A stretch of 64,000 nucleotides of DNA from Allobosea sp. (GTDB lineage: Bacteria; Pseudomonadota; Alphaproteobacteria; Rhizobiales; Beijerinckiaceae). The translations under genes and the position numbers were made by a program. The notes beneath the pieces were generated by a model. It worked only from the letters and a program-made list of their open reading frames with translations. It was not told the DNA's origin and made no database searches. The stretch lies in assembly GCF_017308015.1 (NCBI RefSeq), contig NZ_JAFKFW010000020.1, forward strand, positions 37,699-101,698, given 5' to 3'. How positions within the stretch are numbered: position 1 is the stretch's first letter; each line of letters starts with the position of its first letter. Below are positions 8,360 through 16,331 of the stretch, one piece after another.

Positions 8360-9109
8360 TCAGCCGAAGCGGCGTGGCCGCAAGCCGGCGTGGAACCAGT
8401 TGATCAGCGAATAGATGTCATGGACCGGCAATCCGGTCGCCGCCTGCACATCCGCCGCATAAGGCGGCATGTTCGTGCATTCGAGCACGATCGCACCGAC
8501 ATCCGGGTGGCGGGCGACGAGATCGAGCGCCGCCTGCACCACATCCTGCCGGGCGAGCTCGACATCCATGTCGTCCTTCTCCGCCCTGATCAGAACACGG
8601 AAGAACTCGCGCCCGTTCTCCGTGCCGGTGACGGGTGTGTCGAGCGGCACGCCGGCCGCCTCCAGATGCGCCGGCGTCAGCGTCGCCGCCGAGACCGTGA
8701 CGATGCCGACGCGCTTGCCGGGTGGCAGCGTCGCCTGAACCCAGGGCACCTGCATCAGCGACGAAGTCGCGACCGGCACGCCTACGGCGGCCGCGAGCTC
8801 GCGCTGGAACAGCGAGAGAAAGCCGCAATTGGTGGTGATCGCTTCGGCGCCGAGCCGGACGAGGTCGCGCGCCGCCTCGACGAAATCAGGCAGGAGCCCG
8901 GCGGCGCCCTTGAGCACCACCTTCTCGGGGCTCGCTCCGCCGACGACGCGGTACAGCACCGGGAACGGCCAGGTCGTGCCATTACCCATGTCGCCGGGAA
9001 TCCGGGGGAAGCGGGCTTCCAGCATCAGGATACCGAGCGGAACGCCATAGATCGCCTTCCCGCCGCGTGCGATCCGCGCCGCCGGGGGCGTTGCGAGAAT
9101 ATCGGTCAT
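8360..9109 (-). CDS. aspartate/glutamate racemase family protein
   Basis: A 249-residue cytosolic enzyme of the Asp/Glu/hydantoin racemase superfamily. The two catalytic cysteines sit in AITTNCGFLS and IVLECTNMPPYA, the spacing and flanks expected of the family. The ATG at 9109 is chosen because GGGAG lies five bases upstream; two ATGs and a longer frame start lie upstream (up to 9139). Substrate is not predictable: aspartate, glutamate, hydantoin and maleate isomerase activities all occur. It stands alone between the DUF2793 gene and a divergent VanZ-like gene. Confidence 0.85.
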   Translation of the reverse strand: MTDILATPPAARIARGGKAIYGVPLGILMLEARFPRIPGDMGNGTTWPFPVLYRVVGGASPEKVVLKGAAGLLPDFVEAARDLVRLGAEAITTNCGFLSLFQRELAAAVGVPVATSSLMQVPWVQATLPPGKRVGIVTVSAATLTPAHLEAAGVPLDTPVTGTENGREFFRVLIRAEKDDMDVELARQDVVQAALDLVARHPDVGAIVLECTNMPPYAADVQAATGLPVHDIYSLINWFHAGLRPRRFG

Positions 9110-9351
9110 CATCTCTCCCATGGGCCGGTACGCCAGCATGCTAGCGTTGGAATCGGCGGCCCGTCACGGCATGGGATGACTTCTCCGCATGAACGCCAAG
9201 AAAATTCCTCGACACCGGCAGAAACGCCCTTTGCTGCCATTGCTTCGTCGTTTTTGCCTCCCCATAAGGGATGTTTTCGTCCTGCTTGCGCGATCTTGCC
9301 GGTTCTGGTCCACATCTTGCTTGCACAGCGCGCCATTTGCTTGGAGCTCTC

Positions 9352-9726
9352 TTGAATCTGTCGCTCGAAAAGCTGCGTCGCCTCGCCATGCTCCTCGGCT
9401 GGGCTGCCATACTGGTGATCACCGTCGCGACGCTCTCGCCGATCGAGGCGCGCCCGCACGCCCCCATGCTCGGCGCCGATGCCGAGCGGTTCCTGTCCTA
9501 TTTCGCCGCGAGCGCTGCGCTCGCCTTCGCTTATCCTCGCGGACGCTGGCTGGTCCTTGCCGGCATTATCGCCTTCGCGATCGGACTGGAGTGGCTCCAG
9601 ACCTGGGAAGCCACGCGCCATGGCCTGCCGCATGACGCGATGGTGAAGGTTGCCGGCGCCCTGTCGGGTAGCTGCTTCTCCGTCTGGTTCGACCTGATGA
9701 CGCAGCGCTTCCGCAAACCCGCCTGA
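9352..9726 (+). CDS. VanZ-like small membrane protein
   Basis: About 124 residues with four hydrophobic helices (LLGWAAILVITVATLSP, FLSYFAASAALAFAYP, LVLAGIIAFAIGLEWLQ, VKVAGALSGSCFSVWF). The SPIEARP motif after helix 1 and the EWLQ...R segment are typical of VanZ-like proteins, an inner-membrane family of unclear function sometimes tied to teicoplanin resistance. I chose the TTG at 9352 because GGAG lies a few bases upstream; the ATG at 9388 is an alternative that would shorten the N-terminus by 12 residues. Confidence 0.72.
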   Translation: MNLSLEKLRRLAMLLGWAAILVITVATLSPIEARPHAPMLGADAERFLSYFAASAALAFAYPRGRWLVLAGIIAFAIGLEWLQTWEATRHGLPHDAMVKVAGALSGSCFSVWFDLMTQRFRKPA

Positions 9727-9915
9727 TTCATCCCGGCACAACGCCGGCCGACGCCGGTCCGCCGGGGCATCCCGCTTCTATCCCGAAAGCCCCGCCGCTG
9801 CGCCGAATTGACCCGGCGGACGCCGGCACGCGGCTTGCCACTCTGCCTCCCATCATGGTCCGGCGCCGGCACGTTGTGCCGAAACGGGGCATGCACTGGC
9901 CGGCTGGGGATAGAG

Positions 9916-11358
9916 ATGAGCGTCAACGATATGAGCGGCCTGCCGCAAGCCCTGCCCGATAACCGTACGGGGATCTGGCGGCTCTGGCTCGGTCCTCTGA
10001 CGGCGGCGAGCGACGCGATCGTGGTCGCCGCCCTCGTCTACGCGGTATCCTTCGCCTACCATCTCGGGGCGACCGGTCAAGCTGGCGTCGATCGCTCGAC
10101 GCCAGAGCTTGCGGCGGTGCTCGCGACCCTGTTCATCTTCGTCAATCTGATGCGTGGCCGCTATCAGATCGGAAACTATCTCTCGACGCGGGGGCAGATA
10201 GGCTCCGCCTTCGCGGTCTGGAACATCACCCTGATCGTTTTCGTGATCCTGCTGTTCCTAGCCAAGATCGCCGACCACTATTCGCGCGCCGTCATCGTCA
10301 CGACCTATCTCTCCGGTATCCCCGTCATCGCCCTGTCCCGTTCGGCGGTCGTCCGGCTGGTCGCGGCCGGCAGCCGGGCAGGCCGGATCACCGCAGAGCG
10401 CGCTTTCCTCATCGGGCGCGAGGCGAACATCATGTCCTTCGTGTCGCGGCACAAGCCCTGGCATATGGGCTTCGCGGTCACCGACGTGGCGTTCCTGAAA
10501 TCCTCGGGCGAGGCCGGATCGGCCGCCCTGGCCGCCGATCTGGCCGCCGCCGTGGGGAACTGCCGCGCCAAGCGGCCGGACACGGTCTTCATCGCTGTGC
10601 CCTGGTCCGAGCAGGACACCATCGCAGCCTGCGTCGACGCCTTCTCGAATCTGCCCGTCGCGATCCATCTCGCGCCGGAGCCGATCATGGAACGGTTCAG
10701 CGGAGCGCATGTCGTCCATACCGGCTCCCTGTCGAGCCTGCGCCTGACCCGTCAGCCTCTCTCGGCAGCCGAGATCGCGGTCAAGCGCGCCTTCGACATC
10801 GTCGCTGCCTCCTGCGGCATCGTCCTGACCCTGCCGCTGCTGCTCCTGATCGCAGCACTGATCCGGCTCGATTCGCCCGGCCCCGTTCTGTTCCGCCAGC
10901 GGCGCTACGGCTTCAACCAGCAGGCCTTCCGCATCTTCAAGTTCCGCACGATGACCACGACCGACGACGGCCATGTCGTCGTCCAGGCCAAGCGCAACGA
11001 TCCCCGGATCACGCGTCTTGGCCATCTCCTGCGGCGCTACAATCTCGACGAACTGCCGCAGTTCCTGAACGTGCTCGCCGGCGACATGTCATTGGTCGGG
11101 CCGCGCCCGCACGCCCTGGCGCATGATGTCGAGTTCGAGCGCAAGATCGCCAACTATGCCCGCCGTCACAACGTCAAGCCCGGCATCACCGGCTGGGCTC
11201 AGGTCAACGGCCTGCGCGGCGAGACCGATACCGACGACAAGATGGCCAGGCGCGTCGCCTATGATCACTGGTATATCGACAACTGGTCCTTCTGGCTGGA
11301 CATCACGATCCTGTTCCGGACCGTTCTGAGCCGGAAAGCCTTTTCCAACGCGCGCTGA
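9916..11358 (+). CDS. exopolysaccharide polyprenyl glycosylphosphotransferase
   Basis: A 480-residue inner-membrane enzyme that moves a hexose-1-phosphate from a UDP-sugar to undecaprenyl phosphate, the first step of exopolysaccharide repeat assembly. Four N-terminal membrane helices are followed by a nucleotide-binding-like middle region. The bacterial sugar transferase domain (about 285-480) shows KRAFDIVAA, SPGPVLFRQRRYG, FKFRTM, RRYNLDELPQ and GPRPHA. ATG at 9916 follows GGGGATAGAG. Only a degraded glycosyltransferase gene follows (minus strand), so this is an isolated initiating transferase, perhaps serving a polysaccharide locus elsewhere. Confidence 0.92.
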   Translation: MSVNDMSGLPQALPDNRTGIWRLWLGPLTAASDAIVVAALVYAVSFAYHLGATGQAGVDRSTPELAAVLATLFIFVNLMRGRYQIGNYLSTRGQIGSAFAVWNITLIVFVILLFLAKIADHYSRAVIVTTYLSGIPVIALSRSAVVRLVAAGSRAGRITAERAFLIGREANIMSFVSRHKPWHMGFAVTDVAFLKSSGEAGSAALAADLAAAVGNCRAKRPDTVFIAVPWSEQDTIAACVDAFSNLPVAIHLAPEPIMERFSGAHVVHTGSLSSLRLTRQPLSAAEIAVKRAFDIVAASCGIVLTLPLLLLIAALIRLDSPGPVLFRQRRYGFNQQAFRIFKFRTMTTTDDGHVVVQAKRNDPRITRLGHLLRRYNLDELPQFLNVLAGDMSLVGPRPHALAHDVEFERKIANYARRHNVKPGITGWAQVNGLRGETDTDDKMARRVAYDHWYIDNWSFWLDITILFRTVLSRKAFSNAR

Positions 11359-11369
11359 ACTCTTTGCGA

Positions 11370-12059
11370 TCAGCCTCGGCCGTTGCGCCGGGGCGGGGGC
11401 GCGGAAGCGCGCGGCGATCCGGCCCGGCGCAGGCTCTGCCTCAGAATGATACGGGCAAATTCCAGACCGGCTTGTGCCGCGACTCCGATTCGACGCAGAC
11501 GCGCCGGGACCGGAACGCCGGACAAGCCCTGCCCGGAGCCGAAGGCGAAATCGGTGAAGCTTCCCGGCAGGTTGATCCGCGTTCCGCCGATTCCCATCGC
11601 GACACATTGCGCGCCGAACGGCCGAAAGCGTGCTTCCGGAAGATCGGTGACGATCACATCCGCACCAGCGGCGGCGATATGGTCGAGAACGGCGCGATCG
11701 ACCGGTCCGGCGAAATCGGCATCGCAGATGCCGGCGATCCGGACAACCGGGACGGCCGAGACGATCCGCTCCCGCAGCGCATAGATCTCGCGACTGTCGC
11801 CGCCGAACAGAAACACCCCGCGGTTCCGTTCGGCGCAGTCGCGAAGAAGATCGACCAAACCGCCGGCCTCGCCTGCCCGCGTTGAAGCCGAACGCTTGTC
11901 AACCTTGCCTTGAATGATGCCCGACTGCACGGTCGCCCCGAGATGGCTACGATTGGCGCCCCGATGGCACCGAGGCGCAGCACCTCGGAATGCCTGTGAA
12001 CGCCCGCGGCCCCTTTGGTCCGATACGGCAAATTTTAGCGATTGCGACCGCAGCGTCAA
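11370..12059 (-). pseudogene. WecG/TagA/CpsF-like glycosyltransferase, apparently degenerate
   Basis: Residues about 80-190 of this frame follow the WecG/TagA/CpsF pattern: GVFLFGGDSREIYALRERI, then VRIAGICDADF, GADVIVTDLP and CVAMGIGGTRINLPG in place of the usual GxGGxFDFLAG. The expected N-terminal half (glycosyltransferase core with conserved Asn/Asp) is absent or unrecognisable. The first 55 residues are basic and look like another frame. The +1 minus-strand frame over 11900-12000 contains RLGAIGAPIVAIS, which resembles the family's N-terminal strand, hinting at a frameshift. It converges on the glycosylphosphotransferase gene. I call it a likely eroded partner of that enzyme. A divergent functional protein cannot be excluded. 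Confidence 0.5.
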
Positions 12060-12122
12060 TGCGTACGGCTGGCGGCTTTGTGAAACCCGGCCGTTGCAAC
12101 ACTTCGCCTGAGAGGCGTCGGG

Positions 12123-12344
12123 TCAGGCGAAGTGTCGCCAGATCACGCGGCCGAGCCAGAGGCTCCATCCGGCGACGATGGCCATGGCCAGCAGTGCCCC
12201 GCCGACGATCAGAGAACGCCCGATCAGGAGGCTGACGACGCTCTCCTTGGTATCAGGCTCGTTGTCGTTCGCGGCCTGCAGCCGATGGCCAGGGCTGGGA
12301 GCCTGAACAGGCGCCGGGAAATGTCGCACGCGCTCGGGCCGCAT
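12123..12344 (-). CDS. small single-pass membrane protein
   Basis: A 73-residue protein with a cytosolic N-terminus carrying AANDNEP, a motif frequent near the start of small Hyphomicrobiales proteins, and one membrane helix (SLIVGGALLAMAIVAGWSLWL) near the C-terminus. GAGAGAG precedes the ATG by a suitable distance. No family or role is recognised. It sits between the degenerate glycosyltransferase and an AT-rich intergenic region. Confidence 0.65.
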   Translation of the reverse strand: MRPERVRHFPAPVQAPSPGHRLQAANDNEPDTKESVVSLLIGRSLIVGGALLAMAIVAGWSLWLGRVIWRHFA

Positions 12345-12476
12345 GAACTCTCTCGTAAGGTTACGCAGGCATTAAACTCACAGCCCTATCAATGATCCAA
12401 TTCGTGGCAAAATAAAAGCACAAGATGCAAACATTCCTCAGCTCCGGCCGGTAAGAACTGCCGCCGGGAGCCGGAA

Positions 12477-12520
12477 CGTTTTCATGCGAAGCGGAACCCT
12501 GCCAGCGCAAAGAAAATGCG
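12477..12520. repeat. dispersed repeat (type A), diverged copy
   Basis: CGTTTTCATGCGAAGCGGAA followed by a diverged middle and AAGAAAATGCG matches the layout of the copies at 22381-22420 and 27979-28024 (GTTTTCAAGCGAAGTGG ... CGCGTGAAG). It lies in the gap before the cupin gene's 3' end. Confidence 0.45.
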
Positions 12521-12572
12521 ATGAAACAAAGGCTTGGAACGATCCTGTGATTCAGGGAGTGAGGAAATTGCG

Positions 12573-12968
12573 CTAGCCGCCATACTGGGTATCGGAGACC
12601 TGCTCCATCCAGTCGACGACCTTGCCGCCCTGAACCTCCTGGATCGCGATATGCGTCATGGCCGTTGCCGGAGAGGCTCCGTGCCAGTGTTTCTCACCGG
12701 GCGGGAACCAGACGACGTCGCCGGGCCGGATTTCCACGATCGGCCCGCCCCAGCATTGCGCACGGCCGAGGCCGGCGGTGACGATCACCGTCTGCCCGAG
12801 CGGATGCGTATGCCAGGCCGTGCGGGCACCGGGTTCGAAGGTGACGCTGGCCCCCTGGACCCGTTCGGCCGCATGGGGATTGCAGAGCGGGTCGATGCGG
12901 ACCGTTCCGGTGAACCAGTCCGAGGGGCCCTTTCCGGAGGGCCGTGATCCGGCGCGCGTGATGTCCAA
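12573..12968 (-). CDS. cupin domain protein
   Basis: A 131-residue single-domain cupin. Metal ligands are visible in motif 1 ([15 protein letters not shown], two His) and motif 2 ([10 protein letters not shown], His). The sequence resembles small cupins annotated as mandelonitrile lyase-like or fused to carboxymuconolactone decarboxylases. The start is a TTG at 12968 with AGGAGA six bases upstream; the much longer open frame beyond it has no cupin-like sequence and runs antisense into the copper genes. It is divergent from the HMA/DUF411 pair. Function unresolved: possibly a metal-dependent dioxygenase or lyase. Confidence 0.85.
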   Translation of the reverse strand: MDITRAGSRPSGKGPSDWFTGTVRIDPLCNPHAAERVQGASVTFEPGARTAWHTHPLGQTVIVTAGLGRAQCWGGPIVEIRPGDVVWFPPGEKHWHGASPATAMTHIAIQEVQGGKVVDWMEQVSDTQYGG

Positions 12969-13178
12969 GGCAACTCTCCTCGCTTCGATCCGAAGTTTCG
13001 GGAAGCATGCCGCCACCGGAGCAGGGAATCCAGCAACAGATCCCTCGTCTCCCCTTGTGCCGGCGGGATGCCCCGGGCGAGACAGAGAAGTCGCCGGCGA
13101 GAACGGCAGGGGCGGGCTTGAGTTTGCCACGAAGGGCAGGTGCAGGCTGCGTTTATCGACAGTCAGGAACGACAACCC

Positions 13179-13445
13179 ATGTGCTCTTGCCGACAGCATG
13201 CGACGATCGCCTCCAGCACAACCCGGGCACCCGCCGGTGCCGTCATCCTCCGGGTCGACGACATGACCTGCAGCCACTGCGCCGGCACCATCGAGCGGGC
13301 CGTCAGGGATGCGTTCCCGGGCGCGACCGTAACCGCCGATCCGGTCTCGAAACTGGTCACGGTGCTGGGCGGCGGCGATTTCGCCGGCATAGGCGCCCTC
13401 GTCACAGCCGCGGGCTACACGCCGCGCGCAACCCCTGCCCGCTGA
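13179..13445 (+). CDS. heavy-metal-associated (HMA) domain protein
   Basis: An 88-residue protein with a C-terminal HMA ferredoxin-like fold carrying the metal motif MTCSHC (residues about 35-40), typical of Cu(I) chaperones. An extra N-terminal segment starts MCSCRQH, giving two more cysteines and a histidine. The ATG at 13179 is preceded by AGGAA. DUF411, another copper-associated family, follows after 22 bp, so the pair probably handles copper. No copper ATPase or CueR gene is in the window. Confidence 0.85.
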   Translation: MCSCRQHATIASSTTRAPAGAVILRVDDMTCSHCAGTIERAVRDAFPGATVTADPVSKLVTVLGGGDFAGIGALVTAAGYTPRATPAR

Positions 13446-13467
13446 CGCAACGGCCAAGGAGGCCATT

Positions 13468-13959
13468 TTGACAATCCGACGTTTCCCCTCCCGCCGTCAC
13501 TTCGTCGCGGGCGCCGCGCAAGCCGCAGCCGCACTTGCCTTGTCCGGATCGGCACTGGCCGCCGGGTCGCTCCCTAAAATGACCGTGACGCGTGATCCGA
13601 ACTGCGGCTGCTGCGGCAACTGGGTCACACATGTCAGGGCGGCGGGCTTCACCGTCGAGGTGGTCGAGGTGCCCGATGTCGCCCCGCTGAAGACGCGGCT
13701 CGGCGTGCCCGATCCGCTGGTCTCCTGCCATACTGCCGAAATCGGCGGTTATGTCGTGGAAGGCCATGTCCCGGCCGAAGCGATCAAGCGCCTGCTGGCC
13801 GAGCGGCCGGGGGCGACCGGCCTGGCGGTGGCGGGCATGCCCATCGGCTCTCCCGGCATGGAAGTGGCGGGGCAGCCTCTCGATACCTACGAGGTCATGA
13901 TCTTTTCCGCCGGCCGCCGGAACGTCTTCGCACGCTATCGCGGGCTGCGTCAGGTCTGA
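13468..13959 (+). CDS. DUF411 metal-binding protein, exported
   Basis: A 163-residue periplasmic protein. An N-terminal signal of the twin-arginine-like form ([19 protein letters not shown]) ends near residue 33. The mature domain has the DUF411 signature [11 protein letters not shown] plus a later cysteine in [20 protein letters not shown]. Family members bind Cu or Ag and occur in metal-resistance loci. The start is TTG at 13468 with AAGGAGG five bases upstream. It is probably transcribed with the HMA gene. Confidence 0.9.
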   Translation: MTIRRFPSRRHFVAGAAQAAAALALSGSALAAGSLPKMTVTRDPNCGCCGNWVTHVRAAGFTVEVVEVPDVAPLKTRLGVPDPLVSCHTAEIGGYVVEGHVPAEAIKRLLAERPGATGLAVAGMPIGSPGMEVAGQPLDTYEVMIFSAGRRNVFARYRGLRQV

Positions 13960-14348
13960 CGCCGGCGCGGGCGCTCTGTGGGCCCGGCTCCATCCAGGGG
14001 CAATCGCCAGGGATGCGCCTCCTGGACCACCGGCACGGCGACCTGCAAGCCCTGCCAAGATCATCTCGGCCGGCTTCCCGCGCCCGGAAAAGCCGGCCGA
14101 TCACGTTTTCATCGAGGTTCAACGGACGCTTCCGGCGCGAGTGCCTGAAGACGCATTGTTTCCCGACGCCTGTGAATGCCGCGGAAACGAAAATCGGCGA
14201 AGCGAATCGATTGCGCTTTCACTCGGATTTTCGGACAAACCCGATCGTCTCGCCAGAGAAACACGCGTTATCGGCGGAAACGAGATCGCGACCAGAGCTT
14301 TTGTAAGCACCCCGCCGGCAACGGCCGGCTAGCAATTCTGATCGGAAA
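13960..14348. other. 389-bp gap without a recognisable gene
   Basis: Only short ORFs without recognisable products. A strong hairpin (arms GGCCGGCTT 14068-14076 and AAGCCGGCC 14090-14098) lies 110 bp after the DUF411 stop, lacking a clear T-run. The rest is unremarkable and is followed by the tRNA-Tyr 3' end. Confidence 0.5.
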
Positions 14349-14433
14349 TGGTGGGGGAAGCAGGACTCGAACCTGCGAAGGCATAGCCAGCGGATTTACA
14401 GTCCGCCCCCTTTGCCGCTCGGGACATTCCCCC
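14349..14433 (-). tRNA. tRNA-Tyr (GTA)
   Basis: On the reverse strand the acceptor arms GGGGGAA and TTCCCCC pair, followed by A and an encoded CCA. The anticodon loop reads CTGTAAA with anticodon GTA. The long variable arm and GGTTCGAGTCC T-loop are as expected for tRNA-Tyr. Length 85 nt. Confidence 0.95.
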
Positions 14434-14601
14434 GCCTGCGCCCTTGATCGGCTCTGTGAGCCCAGGGCCACCGATATGTCACTTCCGCGACAACCGGTAG
14501 GCGCGGCCGGACTTATGGTGACCGGGCCGCGCCCTGTCAACGGCAAAAAGGCCGATGAAGCGAATTCGTTGTGAAGGCGCGCCGCCGACCCCAAAAATCG
14601 G

Positions 14602-15156
14602 TCAGTACGCGGCAAGTCCGTGGTCGAGGACGAAGGCCACCCGCTCCGAAACGCTCGCCCGGGGCAATTGCACGAGTCCATAGCCGTAGCGGGGATAGAT
14701 CTCGGCCATGACCGCATAGGTCCGCTCCGCCTCGGCGAAATCCTGCTTTCGCTCCGCGTCCTGCGTGAAGATACCCCGCCAGGGCGGCGCGATGAAGACG
14801 GTGGGGCGATAGCGCAACTGCCGCGCGGCCTGCTCGACAGATTCGGGGATCGCCAGGCCGCAAAGCATCAGGTATCCGGCAATGTCCGGAATGCCGCGGT
14901 CGAAAAATACTTCTCCCCGCCCGGTGAGCGCCTCGGCATGGCTGTGCAGATCGGCTGCCAGCATCAGTTCCGCGAACAGGACCGGATCGACCCAGGGTAG
15001 CCCCCTGCCGCCGATCGCCTGCTGGTCACGGATGATCGTGCGGCCGGCTTCGGGCCGCACCGCCCGGCCAGTAGCGGCCAGCGCCTCGATCAGGCTCGTC
15101 TTGCCCGAGCCCGGCCCTCCGGTGATAACGATCAGCCGATCCGTCTCGTCCGGCAT
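14602..15156 (-). CDS. AAA family ATPase / kinase-like P-loop protein
   Basis: A 184-residue P-loop protein with Walker A GGPGSGKTS near residue 12, an EAGRTIIRDQ segment, and FDRGIPDIAGYL, typical of the AAA_28 family of small predicted nucleotide or ATPase kinases. No membrane or DNA-binding segments are seen. ATG at 15156 follows AAGGAA with good spacing; the frame is open further upstream without support. It is divergent from rlmB. Substrate unknown. Confidence 0.82.
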   Translation of the reverse strand: MPDETDRLIVITGGPGSGKTSLIEALAATGRAVRPEAGRTIIRDQQAIGGRGLPWVDPVLFAELMLAADLHSHAEALTGRGEVFFDRGIPDIAGYLMLCGLAIPESVEQAARQLRYRPTVFIAPPWRGIFTQDAERKQDFAEAERTYAVMAEIYPRYGYGLVQLPRASVSERVAFVLDHGLAAY

Positions 15157-15256
15157 CGGGGTTCCTTTCTTCCTGGATTCGTCGGTGAAGGCCGGTTGGT
15201 GCTGGCCAAGCGCGCCGCATCGTGGCACGGCAATCCCGCAATCACTGGAGAGAGCG

Positions 15257-16054
15257 ATGGCTCCGCCGTTCCGTCCGAAACATGCCAGGCCCGCCGGGGG
15301 CAGACCGGGTGCCCGCCGCCCTGACGGGCCGCCGCCGCACCGGCCGGGCGAGATCGACGAGGCCGTGCTCTACGGCGTGCATCCGGTCGTCGAGGCCCTG
15401 AAGAATCCGCAGCGGCGCCACAGGCGGCTGCTCGCTACCGAGAATGGCCTGCGCCGCCTCCAGGAGCAAGTCGGGGACCTGCCGCTCGAGGCCGAGATCG
15501 TGCGCCCCTCCGAAATCGACCGCCTGCTCACGCCCGATTCGGTGCATCAGGGTCTCTACCTCGTCTGCGATCCCCTGCCCTCGCCCGATCTCGACAGCCT
15601 GCCTGACGACGCGGTCGTGCTCGCGCTCGACCAGATCACCGATCCGCACAATGTCGGCGCCATCCTGCGTTCCGCCGCCGCCTTCGCCGCCGCGGCCGTG
15701 ATCGTCACGATCCGGCACTCCCCGGCGGCAACCGGCGTGCTCGCCAAATCCGCCTCGGGCGCGCTCGAGCATGTGCCGCTGATCGCCGTGCGCAATCTCG
15801 GCGATGCGCTGGAGACGCTGGGCAAACGCGGCTTCCTGCGACTCGGCTTCGATTCGGACGGCGACGTCGCGCTCGACGACGTCGCGTTGCGCCGTCCGCT
15901 GGTCATGGTGATGGGCGCCGAGGGCAAGGGCCTGCGCCAGCGTTCGCGTGAGCTCTGCGATCATGTCGCGCGGCTCGAAGTGCCCGGCGCGATCACCAGC
16001 CTCAACGTCTCGAACGCGACCGCTATCGCGCTCTACGCAGCCAGCCGCCGCTGA
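15257..16054 (+). CDS. rlmB: 23S rRNA (guanosine-2'-O-)-methyltransferase RlmB
   Basis: A 265-residue SpoU/TrmH-family enzyme. After a basic, Pro-rich extension (1-35) comes the small substrate-binding domain (YGVHPVVEALKNP). The SPOUT domain follows with motif 1 DPHNVGAILRSA, motif 2 VMGAEGKGL and motif 3 SLNVSNATAIALY. The family 2'-O-methylates G2251 of 23S rRNA. ATG at 15257 has GGAGAGAG upstream; the longer open frame before it is antisense to the ATPase gene. The symbol is a family-level assignment; another TrmH-like paralogue is possible. Confidence 0.85.
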   Translation: MAPPFRPKHARPAGGRPGARRPDGPPPHRPGEIDEAVLYGVHPVVEALKNPQRRHRRLLATENGLRRLQEQVGDLPLEAEIVRPSEIDRLLTPDSVHQGLYLVCDPLPSPDLDSLPDDAVVLALDQITDPHNVGAILRSAAAFAAAAVIVTIRHSPAATGVLAKSASGALEHVPLIAVRNLGDALETLGKRGFLRLGFDSDGDVALDDVALRRPLVMVMGAEGKGLRQRSRELCDHVARLEVPGAITSLNVSNATAIALYAASRR

Positions 16055-16079
16055 CCGGCAGCGCCGCAATATACGGCTG

Positions 16080-16105
16080 AAAAAGGCGCGATAGCCGCCC
16101 TTTTT
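16080..16105 (+). terminator. rho-independent terminator of rlmB
   Basis: AAAAAGGCG and CGCCCTTTTT flank a short loop about 26 bp after the rlmB stop, giving a GC stem ending in a T-run. The A-run on the left arm makes it potentially bidirectional. Confidence 0.65.
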
Positions 16106-16331
16106 CGGCCTGCGGCGCCTCCTTCACCGATAGTCTCATAGACGAACGGTGCAAGACCAAGTGCCTGATTGCCCCTGCGACAATCCGCGCGCAATCCTCT
16201 GAAGCGAGCTGGAGTGACGGGACTCGCCCTTCCTCCGGCGGCGCGGCCATCGTCATTCAGAACGCGAACCGCGCGGAACGAGTTGCCGGGACCGCCCCGG
16301 CTTCAGGGCTTCACCAGGGGAGACAAACGCC

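Noticed and set aside
9734-9881. Inverted CGGCACAACG/CGTTGTGCCG, 138 bp apart before the glycosylphosphotransferase
   Set aside because: Arms are short, far apart and GC-biased; chance is a sufficient explanation.
12969-13466. N-terminal extension of the cupin frame
   Set aside because: No cupin-like sequence there; it runs antisense to the HMA gene, and a TTG with a good ribosome site at 12968 starts the domain.
14602-15156. AAA ATPase considered as a defence-system component
   Set aside because: No nuclease, toxin, reverse transcriptase or other effector adjoins it; it lies between a tRNA and rlmB, and fits a small kinase-like family.
14882-15256. Upstream extension of the rlmB frame
   Set aside because: It is antisense to the AAA ATPase gene and the ATG at 15257 has a good ribosome site.
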